From Stereum hirsutum FP-91666 SS1 (lineage: Eukaryota > Basidiomycota > Agaricomycetes > Russulales > Stereaceae), in NCBI RefSeq assembly GCF_000264905.1, contig NW_006763151.1, positions 307,643 to 371,642 on the forward strand: 64,000 nt of DNA. The letters are read 5' to 3'. Both the position numbers and the translations under genes were made by a program. Below are positions 1 to 10,089 of this stretch, one piece after another. The notes beneath the pieces are model-generated. The model was not told the origin of the DNA and ran no database searches. It was given only the letters and a program-made list of their open reading frames with translations. How positions within the stretch are numbered: the stretch's first letter is position 1; each line of letters begins with the position of its first letter.

Positions 1-3000
1 CACCATCGTAAACGCCTGCAACCCATTCGTCCCCTGCGCCGCCCCACTCCCCGACGCCCCAATCCCCAACCCGACCCCGACGCCCACCCCATTAGCCAAC
101 CTACCCCTCTTCGCCCTCACACACCTAAACTTAAACTCACTCTCCACCTGTATCTCAATCCCCATCTCCTCCAAAACCTGCCTCACATGCTTCATCACCT
201 CCGGCGGACTTCCCGTCGTCGTCGTCGTCGGATCCACCGCGCCATGATGCACCCTCAACTGCGCGGCGCTGTTACTGTTACCTCCGAGCGGCTTCACCGA
301 ATCGCGATACGACGACCCAGGGACGATACCCCGCTTCATCCGCTCCGCGAACGACGGCGTGGTATTGATGTACGTCGACGAGAACGACGTCTCGATCGAA
401 TTCGCCGCCGACGCGCTTCGCTGCGGATGCGAAGGTGCCGGTGGCCCACCATGTCCATGTCCATGTCGTGAACTGACGCTCCCCGCCATCGACTGCGACC
501 CGAGCCCGACATTATTGCTGGTATTGATCGAGGTCGACGAAGGATTATGCGCGCCGGGTCGATACGCCTGTCCCATCTCTCCCGCTCCCGCGGTAGCGAG
601 CCCGGTCTCAGGATCCGGTCCAGGGCCTTTACTCCTCGACCTGAACCACTGCATGACTTTCCTCGCCTTCGAACTACTCGCCTGCATCCCGCTCCCCACG
701 CTCTCGTTCCTCTGCACCCCATACGGCGGGTCCATCTTCCCAGGCGTGGCATACGACGATGGAGGCGGCGCGGCCGAGAGCGGAGCCCTCGTGTACTCCC
801 GTCCGCGTTTCTCCTCCCTGCCGGCGTCCTTCTCCTTCTCCTTGAACGGCGTCTCGACGCTCGTCGCAGTAGTCGCAGTAGTCGCCGAATTCCTCCCCTT
901 CGACCTCGTCTTCCCGATCGTCTTATCCACCATAACCGTCAACGTATTCCTCCTACTCTTCTTCTCCTTCACACTATCCTTCTCCCCTCCTGCCCCTCCC
1001 GCAGTCGGACTCAACAAAACACTCGACTCCGTGCCCGTACCACCAACCTGCAACGTCGACGGCCTCCTACTCGCACTCCCATTCCCAGACGTCGCAGTCG
1101 AATACTGATCCCCTCCTCCTCCTCCCCCTCCTCCTCCTCCACCGCCAACCGCCGACCCATCCGACGGCACACGCGAGCTAATCCCACTCGCCTGCACATT
1201 CGACGTCTCCGTCCCACTTCCCCCACTCCCATTCCCATTCCCTGCGTTCCCGTTCCCACTCCCTGCATTCCCGTTCGCATTCCCAGCGCCGTTCGCATTC
1301 CCACCAAAGATCTTCCCAAACCCAATCTTATCAAGCGAGATCCCCTTCCTATGCCTTCCCTGTCTCGACGACACACTCCCGTTCGAATTCGAATTATTGA
1401 ACTGCGCGGAGGACGGCGTGCCGGTCGTCTTGTCCTCAGTCGTGGGCGTGTATTGTTGCATCGAACCATGCGCGGGCGTATGTGGCGGACTCGCAGCGTC
1501 GATGGTAACGACCGGCGTCTGTGGGGGTAACATCTGACCATGACCTTGGGATTGCGAACCAGCAGACGGCCTCCTCGTCCTCGCTTGCTGCTGCTGCTGT
1601 TGCTGCTGTCCACGTTCCACCCTCGAACTCGACGCCGGCTGAGCCAACTCCTCCCCCGGCTCTCCATACTCCACCTGAATCGTATGTCTCATCCCCGCCG
1701 CCTTCTTCCTCCCGCTCCCCGTATTCGCCGCATTCGTATTCGTCCCCGTCCCATTCCCCGTCACATTCCCGTTCACCGCACCGTTGTTCGCGTTGGACGG
1801 CGTCGGAAGTGGAAGAGGAAGAGGAAGTGTATCCTTCCACGAGCTCGGAATCGACTGCTCCACCTCCGTCGGCGTAACATGTATATGTCCATACTGCCCC
1901 TGGTCCTCCTCTTGAAGCCTCATCGCAGCAACCCCCGGCCCAGGCGCGAACGGATCGTCCTCGTCCAATGGCGCATGCGACGGCATCGTCACCGAATTAT
2001 ACGCCCTGCGTCCCTGTGTCTGCTGTTGTTGTGGCGGCGGCGGAGGGGGCATCGTCATGGCCATATCGACCGGAGAAGCCGACGCGAACGTCTGATCCGC
2101 CCCCACCGACGTCTCATACAAATATTCCGTCTGTCCACTGGGTCCGGTATATACCTGTTCCCTCGTCGACCTGGACCTGCTCGTGCTCGCCGGTGCGACC
2201 GCGACGCTCGCATGCGGGAACATCTCTTTCGCGCGCTCGCTCTGACTCCTCGACATCTTCTCCTTAGTGTTACCGTCCCTGTCGCGGTCCCGATCCTTGG
2301 AAAGCGCCTCGTGATTCCGCATCTGTCGTTGATAAGCCAGTCTCTTCTGTCTATGCTGTTCCATCGCGATCCCCTCCAGCTCCTCCACCGATTTCTCGAA
2401 AAGATGCCGCCAAGGGGCTAACCACCGATGCTGCATAATCTCGCTCAGACTCGCGCGGCGCAGCGGATCCGGCTGCAACATAATGCTCAACAAATCGCGC
2501 GCCTCGCCGGATATGTAGTCCGGGAACGATAACGGGGTGTTGACGATATACTTGTACAACAAGTTAATATTATCTCCGTCCGGATTCGCCGGATCATCGT
2601 CGAAAGGCAGATAGCCCGCCAACATCGCGTAGAGTATGACGCCACAGCTCCAGATATCGACCGCGCTGCCTACGTAGCTTCCCTCGCTGATGACCAATTC
2701 CGGCGCAGCGTAACATGGCGAGCCACAGGACGTCTGCATGAGATCGTCCGTGCGATGTTCGAAACGGTTCGCGAATCCGAAATCGGTGATGATCACGTTT
2801 CGGTTCCGGTCTAGGAGGAGGTTTTCGAGCTTTAGATCGCGGTGGACGATTTTACGTTGGTGGATGTAGCCGACTCCGGAGACGAGTTGGGAGAAGAGCT
2901 TGCAGGCGTCTTTTTCTTTCAGGTAGCGGTGGGCGAGGATGTGGTCGAAGAGTTCGCCGCCGGAGGCGTAGTCGAGGATGATCCCGATGTACTTGTCCGT

Positions 3001-3976
3001 CTCGATCACGTCATAGAGCCGGACGATGTTGGGGTGTTTGAGCATCTACATTAGAAAGAAAAAAAGACGTATGAGATTCGAGGGGGCGAGAATGGGAGGC
3101 CAATTGTCCCTGAGGCAGCGTTCGAGATCTTCATAGAACAGAGAGAATACAGGCAACGTGCAGACGAGCGACGGCCGTAGAAGTTCGCCCCACGCTTTCG
3201 ATCGTGCGCAATGGAAAGATACATCAGTATGAGAAGCGGCAGGCCAGCGATGCGTCACGTAACGGCCTTCCAGCGACGCTGCGGGAAGCTCTGTCTCAAT
3301 CTCAGGGCATGAGGGTAAATTGCTCTTCGCAGTCTAGCAAGAGGTCGTGCTTGTGAAGACGGAGCCTAATGTACGCCGAGGTCTAGCGCACATCGAGAAA
3401 CTTCCTGGCGGGAAAGTGAACGCTCGAGTGTAGATAGAAGCGTTGCACATAGCTGCCAGACTTGCCTCGGCAGACCGGATTGGACGCAAAATAGTCTGCC
3501 AGGCGGTGGAGTGGAAACGGAAAAGAGAAGGGGGGACGAACCCTGAGGACCTCGATCTCGCGCTCGACCTTGGACATGCGCACGACCGAGTCAATATTGT
3601 GCCTTTTGATGAGTTTCACGGCGACCTCCTCTCCCCAATTCGTATGCAGTCCGAGTTTGACCTTACCGAACTCGCCCTCTCCGAGCGTCTGGAGGAGGAG
3701 ATAAGGGCCGAACTTTGGAATCGTCCGCCTGGGATGGTTGGCAGCATAGGCGAGCGCTGCGGGGTGGGAGTACACGTCGCGATAAGTCGGCCCGTCGTCT
3801 TGTTGTGCGCCGGAAGTGACGGTGTGGGAGGCGCGCTGTTTTCGGGACGAGGAGGACTGTTGGGTGGAGGGAGATGCGGGACTGGTGTTGGTATACGGTT
3901 GAACCGAGACGGGGCGGTTCGTTGGCTGGCGCGAAGGGCCTGGTATAGAAGGGTCGGGGATCTGGAGACTGTCCAT
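1..3976 (-). CDS. KIN4: KIN4-family serine/threonine kinase, 3' end cut by window edge
   Basis: Two exons are visible: 3976-3542 (145 codons, start MDSLQIPD) and 3045 down past base 1 with no stop, so at least 1160 residues. The kinase domain begins near residue 90 and shows a glycine loop ([12 protein letters not shown]), catalytic lysine (VAVKLIKRH), [14 protein letters not shown], the T-loop [12 protein letters not shown] and [14 protein letters not shown]. The insert [14 protein letters not shown] after the F-helix region is the feature I know from yeast Kin4/Frk1, kinases linked to the spindle position checkpoint; the role here is inferred. The long tail is low complexity, with polyglutamine near 1590, a Gly-Asn/Ala-Asn run near 1230-1310 and a Gly run near 1110-1140. 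The phase-0 intron (3541-3046, 496 nt) is long for this window, but the domain reads straight across it (EIEVLR then [10 protein letters not shown]), so no exon is missing. Confidence 0.85.
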
Positions 3977-5130
3977 GGCGGCGGCGGCTGCTGGTGCTTG
4001 TCGTCGTCGGCGTCGACGTCGGCGATGTCGCCTGCAGTGCTAAGATTGGGGGCTGGAGTGGGAGGGTGATGAGAGAGCGAAGGCAAGGCGTGAGTGAAGG
4101 AGAAATAATGAAGGAGTGTGGTTGAGAAGCGACGCGTGCCACATGGCACCGCGCCGGATTGGGCTGCACGGAAGCTGTTAACGACTTACGCTCGCTTTGT
4201 TGCCTCTGCTAGAGTGGCCTTAGTGTTACTGTTCTGTGGACGGAGGCGGCAAGAGAACTGGCGGGGTCTGAGAGAGCGAGGACGACGTCCGGAGAAGGCG
4301 CGCGGATGAACAACCAGAGGCGGCACGCGGCCCGATCTGCACTCCATCACTCGACTAAGCCATGCGTCCATCACTCGTCCTCTCCGCCCTCCATTCTCTT
4401 TTCTCCAATCTGTTCCTCGACGCCTGTTCCTAGCCCGCTTTCATATTCAATACCCTTGCCGCCCTCTGCCCCAACCGCCCGTTCCATCCCTTGGCATCCC
4501 GCCAAATCAAAAACTCCCTCGCATCCTCGGACGCGACCTCACGCGTGCGTCTCTTACTGATCTACGGCTGCCCCTTCTTCGAAACACCTCCGACGAGTCT
4601 CAGTCCGCTTACCTTTCCTCTATCCAAGGAGTCACCATGCTCTACCGCCGTCGCGTTTGACATTGACATTGACATCGTCTGAATCCTCCGAGGAGTCCAC
4701 TGACGCCACGCCACACCACGCCTATAACTAGCCGTCGCCGCTTTTTTCTTCTTTTTACTTTTGCCGACCGACGTGATCACCACTACTGTCAACGTCTGCC
4801 AAAATCCTCTGACTTTGACTTGCCATCAAAAAATTTGAACGTCGAACGTTTTGACCGTTTTGAACGCCGACCGGGTTTGCTTCCGTGCCATTGATTACCA
4901 AATTGGTAGTAGCTGTTCAAATCTTTCGAACTCGTCGATCGTATCGACGACGACGGTGGGCATCCTAAGCTTAACGTTCAGGGCGTCCGATGGCACTGAT
5001 GAAAGTCCTGCACCGTGGACGACGAGATCTGAAAGCCGTTCTCGCCAGTGCTGCTGCATACGTGCCCTCGTTCCGTTCTTCCTTCGAATTCCTTGTCCTT
5101 CACGAATACTACTACATATGGATCCTACAA
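3977..5130. other. Intergenic, upstream of KIN4
   Basis: No frame here has family motifs or a convincing set of splice sites. It includes the 5' flank of the kinase gene, pyrimidine-rich plus-strand stretches near 4370-4480, and a short run of GACATT repeats near 4658-4676. I see no RNA gene before the tRNA at 5131. Confidence 0.5.
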
Positions 5131-5250
5131 TCGGATATGATGTAACGACTAACATTGCCGCCTCTCATCTCCCTATTAATCTGTTGAGTTCCTAAGTTCC
5201 TGAGTGCCTAAGGTCCGCCGCAGCTCGGGGTTCGATTCCTCGCATCCGAA
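5131..5250 (+). tRNA. tRNA-Glu (CUC) with a 48-nt intron, possibly a decayed copy
   Basis: The 5' part TCGGATATGATGTAACGACT closely resembles eukaryotic tRNA-Glu. Arms as read: acceptor 5131-5137 with 5243-5249; D stem 5140-5143 with 5152-5155; anticodon stem 5157-5161 with 5217-5221; anticodon CTC at 5164-5166 after T33; T stem 5226-5230 with 5238-5242; discriminator A at 5250. The T loop contains a perfect B-box, GGTTCGATTCC. An insertion at 5168-5215 sits right after position 37, the standard site for nuclear tRNA introns. Three departures from the canonical form suggest decay: an A-C mismatch at the base of the acceptor stem, a C-C mismatch in the middle of the anticodon stem, and A instead of G at position 19. 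A T-run follows 28 nt downstream. It could be functional or a pseudogene. Confidence 0.65.
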
Positions 5251-6116
5251 ATATGAGATGTAAGTATGGCGCAGTACTTTTTCTTGTCGTTTTCTTTCTG
5301 TGTATCGTCGTTATCTTTCTGTGTATCGTTGTCGTTACATATCTTGGTGGACTCGGGCTGGGGGGCTGTATGGAGAGAAGACCGGAAGGCTATTATACGA
5401 CGGTCTCGATTTCCTTGTCCTCCGAGTCCATGGATCGGTTGGAATCGATGGGAAGGTCATAGGATTCGGGTTGGTTATTTTCCCTGCCATTCAGATTTGG
5501 TACCCACTACAGGCTGTTGCATTGAATCTCATACTTGAATGCTCGCATGATAACTGTTGGACATCGACCTCAGGCTCGGTTGACGCGCCAGTGGCACACT
5601 GACACTGACACATACGTCAAAACAAAGACAAACAAAGACCGTGACACACGACAAAGACTCGGACACAAGATGATCGGGAGCATTATCATAAGTACGTAAG
5701 CACCAACAACCAACAACCAACAACCAACATGATCCTTCTGCGCCACTCCCCGTGACACTCAGCGTACTTACGAGGACCTCGCCCTTTAAAGTATACTCAC
5801 GATCAGCCACTCTCGTCAAGTTGGGTTCCTCGTCAATGAAAGTATACGAGACCCATCGGACGATCGTGAATGCCACCACCAAACGAAATCTCCGAATAGC
5901 CTCTATGCAGGGAGCTCGAAAGCATCCCATCCGAAATACGATGCATTACACAAGGTGTGGCAAGTGATGCAGCGACCGTAACAGGAACGATGGAGCGATG
6001 GTCCGTATGTGCCAGTGAGTCATGTAGGTAAGTAGGTACTAGGTAATGAAATGCGAGGTCCGAGTCGAGTGGATGCGGCGAACGACATAAAGACGGAGAC
6101 GAAGGATTGTAAGTAA
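5251..6116. other. Intergenic with a 7-bp microsatellite
   Basis: No gene is supported. At about 5702-5728 there is a perfect array of a 7-bp unit (CCAACAA, four copies). Frames of up to 133 codons exist but lack motifs, plausible splice structure or recognisable composition. Confidence 0.5.
5278..5282 (+). terminator. Candidate Pol III terminator
   Basis: A run of five T on the plus strand, 28 nt after the tRNA-Glu 3' end. Runs of four or more T end Pol III transcription; the link to this tRNA is inferred from position only. Confidence 0.35.
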
Positions 6117-6585
6117 GTAGTAAGTTAGGGGGGTCAGAGTACTTATTAAAAGGAGCGGTGGGATTAGAGTGTTATGAGTGGTAGGGGGGGGGGGGTAAAG
6201 AATTATAGGTAGGAGGATCGAAGAATTATAAGTGGGGGGATCGAAGAATTATAAGTAGGAGGATCGAAGTATTATAAGTAGAAGCATTGAAGTATTATAG
6301 GTAGGAGGATTAGAGTATTACAAGTAGAGGGAATAAAGTATTAGAAGTGGAGGGATTAGAGTGTTATAGGTAGGGGAATTAACTTGGGTAGGTAGGAGGA
6401 TTAAAGTATTATAAGTAGGAGGAGTAAAGGATTATAGGTAGGAGGATTAGAGTATGATAAGTAGGGGGATTCAAGAATTATAGGTAGGGGGATCGAAGAA
6501 TTATAGGTAGGGGGAGTAAAGGATTACAAGTAGCGGGAGTAAAAAATTATAGGTAGGGGGATTAAATAGTATGTATAGGTAACGA
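6117..6585. repeat. 23-bp minisatellite, about 18 degenerate copies
   Basis: A head-to-tail array with plus-strand consensus close to GTAGGAGGATCGAAGAATTA followed by TAA (23 bp). Most copies keep the GTAGG start and the ATTATA end, with changes in the middle and a few short copies. It is strongly purine-rich on the plus strand. One copy near 6184-6195 has a G homopolymer of at least 11. There is no coding potential across it. Confidence 0.85.
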
Positions 6586-7359
6586 TATCCGAAAGCTGAC
6601 CGAGAATATTATAAGGGATAAAGAGAACTCGAGAACGAGACAATGACGACGATGACGATGAACGAGAGAAGAATAATGGAAAGGAAAACAACAACGAGAA
6701 GACGAATGAACGAGAGAAGAACAGTGGAAAGAAAAACACAACGACAATACGACACGACACATAACGATGATACCGAAGCTGGGAGGGATAGCAGGGAGAA
6801 TTAAAAGGAGGAGATGTGTAGGTAACGATCTCGACCAGCGAGAGAATAACGAGACGATAGCGACGGCGGATAAGCAATATAAGTGATGACGGAGAATGTG
6901 TAGGTAACGATGCTAAGCGGAACGGAAACATTATAGTAGGGGATAACGGAGCTCGGAGAACAAGGGACCAAGGACGAAGGCGACGAGGGCTAAATAAGCA
7001 ATGGATATAATATCGAGAGAAGAAAAACAAACGTACCATATCGAAGCCATCACCGTGACTGCCGGTGGTTTGCCTAGAAAAAAAGGGAGGTCTAGAGGCA
7101 AATAAGCGATCTGTGATTCCGCTAAGAAGAAATCCCATAGCATCAGGGTCAGCCCTACCAGCCCACCCAGCGCTAGACGAGTTGATAGAGATAACCCTAA
7201 CACAATGGGTAAAGGAAATCCCCGGGACTCAGCCGGTGTAGTACTTCGCCCGTTGGACCAGGATGCTTGTATCCCGTCCCCAGACCTAATCTCCAGCCCA
7301 AGTTGATGTATATATCCACTAGTGTCCGTCGATGATGTTGATCCGTTACCGACACGCAT
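6586..7359. other. Purine-rich intergenic with dispersed short repeats
   Basis: No gene. A motif close to GTGTAGGTAACGAT occurs three times (about 6573, 6814 and 6897). A ~38-bp purine-rich segment beginning GAACGAGAGAAGAA occurs twice, near 6660 and 6708. The segment follows directly on the minisatellite and may belong to the same decayed repeat cluster. Confidence 0.5.
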
Positions 7360-8857
7360 CTACGTCTTCACCACCTTGACCGGGACCGACATCGTCCTCG
7401 AAGGCTTCGTGACATGGAGTGCTGGAGAACGAGCACCGCGAGTGTTGTTGTTATGAACGAGCTTCCTTGTCTGGGAGGGGAATGTGGTGGGAAGTTTGCC
7501 GGAAGGGAAGGGGCGAGATGTCGAAGACCGAGAGGCTGCAGCGCTGAGGAGACGAGGAGAAATACGTGTCGTCTTCAACGCCATCCAGTTACTAGAGAGA
7601 AACCAGGATGTCAGCGGAGGAACTGTGAAGAAAAGAAGCAGCGGGCTTACACGTTGCGTAAAATCGGGAGACCCTTGAGGGCGTCCATCCAAATGCGCTT
7701 CGAGGGGTCGAAAAGTAGAGCCTACGATACAGATAACGTCAGAAACAAAGTAAATAGGTGTGGCCAGGGTCGCTTACCTTATCCATGAAGTTGTATGCAT
7801 GTTCTTCCCACTTCGCGTTCCATCCTTGAGGGTATGCCGATGTCGGGTAACGAGTTCGCTCTTTAAGGTCCTTCAGAATTTGCCCTTTTCCGGTCGCGGG
7901 GTCATACTTGGTCTGGTAAGGGAAGATGTCAGTCAACGCTGGCACAAAACGATACCTGAGAAAAATGGGTGATGGACTCACCAAACCGAACGCGATATAA
8001 TGCCAACATGCGGCAAGACCGAACACGACCGTCGAATGGTTGGGCTGCCCTCCGAGGATCACCTCCGGGGCAGCACATCCGTACTCGTACACTGCTTGTG
8101 TCTTCAGAGCATCCTTGAATCCGACATACGAAGGAGCCGTAATGTCGCGGGCGCCGCAGAGATGACCGAGCGAGAGCAATCCGTCCTGATCGATGACGAA
8201 TGCAGAGGGGCTCAGGTCGGCGGGGTAGACACGCTGAGAGTGGAGCTTGTCCAGGATCAAGACCATCTGGGCAAGGACGAGGACAGATTGTTGAGCGATA
8301 AATCTGCCGTTCGTTTTTATCTCTTGGGCCAGGGTACGGGCGAAGGGGCGCTAGAGTAACAAACGACGAAACATGAGCATTTGACCTCGAGGGGCAATCA
8401 ACCAGCGAATCTCGAAACTTACGCGGACGAGGTAATGATGTCCTTCATCCTCGAAGGCTCGGATGATGCCTCCAGGGATGTGGGAACCGCGGTTGAAACT
8501 CAGGGAGAGCCGGATCTCCTGCATGAGAAGGTTGCGAAGCGTCTTCGAGAGACCTTTCTTCGTAATCTTCTCCAAACAAACCTCCGAACGGTTGCTCGTG
8601 AGGTCGTGAGCGCGGAAACGAGGGCCATACGGGCCACAAGCGACCTCCTTTCCGAGAGCGAGGTCGTTGATCCCATTGTCGACGGCGGTGGACGCGGAGC
8701 GTATCGAGCTCTTGCCAGAAGCGACGGCGGTGGACCCGTCACTCGTAGCTGGAGAAAGAGGGCATGTGTCGACAGGGGAGGAAGGCTTGCGGTTCGTAGC
8801 GCGGGTGAAGAGGGAGGAGAGGGAGAGGAGGGCGTTGGTAAAGATGTTAGATGTCAT
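7360..8857 (-). CDS. Protein-kinase-fold pseudokinase, 413 residues
   Basis: Five exons join in frame: 8857-8423, 8350-7982, 7912-7778, 7721-7651, 7591-7360. The N-lobe holds a probable ATP-site lysine (VCLEKITKK). The catalytic loop reads VYPADLSPSAF: the aspartate of HRD is kept, but the usual lysine and asparagine become Ser and Ala. The DFG position reads LGHLCGA, so the metal-binding aspartate is gone. An APE-like CAAPEVILGG follows, then a C-lobe ending in DPSKRIWMDALKGLP. The tail of about 60 residues is basic and Ser-rich. Phosphotransfer is therefore unlikely, and a binding or scaffold role is inferred. Degenerate kinase-like proteins are common in mushrooms. No substrate or partner can be read from the sequence. 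Confidence 0.75.
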
Positions 8858-10089
8858 AGTAGCTCTGAGGTAGGTATGAGGTAGGTATGTTTAGAGCTCG
8901 TGTAAAAGATAGGTATGAATGTGGAGGTATGGGAAGAGGTGATGAGGAGAGAAATTGGACCGTACGTGCAGGCTTTTATTACCATCTTGTGTACGGGCAG
9001 CTGAGACTTCCTCGAAACAGCCCTCCATCCGTTCCGACACAACCTCAGAATGACCGAAGACTGCCGGAGTAAACGATCTGGTTCGTAGTACGCTTCCGTA
9101 GCGGCTAGGACGTGGCATCCAACAGAATACGATCCAAACAGCAGCGTGTCTTAACTTTCTCGACAGGTATCGGTTGGATGCTGGTCATATATTTGTCGGG
9201 CGAAAGATAAAACAAAATACTCATGGAGCAGTTGGCGATATGCGGGCTGCTAGATGGTACTCTAGCTTGGACAGTACGTGAATGAGGCCCGGTGGTGTCG
9301 ATCAAGTGTCGATCGCCCATCGAGGAGGTTTCGGAGCCAGCCTGACTCTCGCATTCCGCAACATACTGTCTCTCTGGACTGACCGGTGAGCAAAAGAGAT
9401 GACACAGTCCCTCGGATTCGATCACACTAAAGGTAGATTCGCGGAGTGCAGTCAGAGTGCTCAAGCATAAATTAGAAGAAAATCAGAAGCAGGTAGTTGC
9501 GCCAGATCGAACTGATCATACCAGTACCAGAGCCGCTAGATGCTTAGGAATGCAAGGGTCTAAACGACTGAAGACCATTCTTTTCTCTTTACCGATTAGC
9601 ATTGCTAAGACTACAGCATTCAGTCCTCATGAGTGGCGGGCTCCGGGCGATATCGACGAATGGCAGTGTGTGGTAGGAAGCAAGAAAGAGGCTACGGAGT
9701 TGCGCCACACACCTCGTCGTTGAAAATACCCAACGTGAGAAACGTGGCGCATCGAGGATGTCCTCAAATTGAGAACCAACCTCATGACGGTCCCAGACTC
9801 GCTGTCTGAACAGATTGTTTCGGCTATATGTAGCGCACACCAAAGATCGCTCTATCACTGGAAGTAGGAAGTAACGTATCTATATACAAGTTCAAGTCAT
9901 GGATTCAGAAAGTGTAAAGTCGTGACGTTCTGTGACGTTCTTGACAAACTCGAAAATCACGGTAACTGGTTCGGAGACCAAGAAGAAAATCAATGTAAGA
10001 GACAAACACACGCATATAACCTTCATACTGTCGCAACTGATTGATACCCGTATTTATGACCGCAACCTTTCGTCGTCTGCCCTTTCTAT
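8858..10089. other. Intergenic, no supported gene
   Basis: It contains the 5' flank of the pseudokinase and the 3' flank of the F-box/WD40 gene. A 119-codon minus frame at 9105-9464 is present but has no motif and no extension by splicing, so I do not call it. No repeats seen. Confidence 0.5.

Noticed and set aside
359..1530. Plus-strand frames of 249 and 327 codons
   Set aside because: They are antisense to the GC-rich low-complexity tail of the kinase, with biased Arg/Pro or Leu/Ser composition and no domain.
6117..6585. Telomeric or subtelomeric repeat
   Set aside because: The unit is 23 bp and does not contain TTAGGG or CCCTAA arrays; both flanks hold ordinary genes.
9105..9464. 119-codon minus frame
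   Set aside because: No motif, no splice partners, no neighbour logic; length is not unusual for chance at this GC content.
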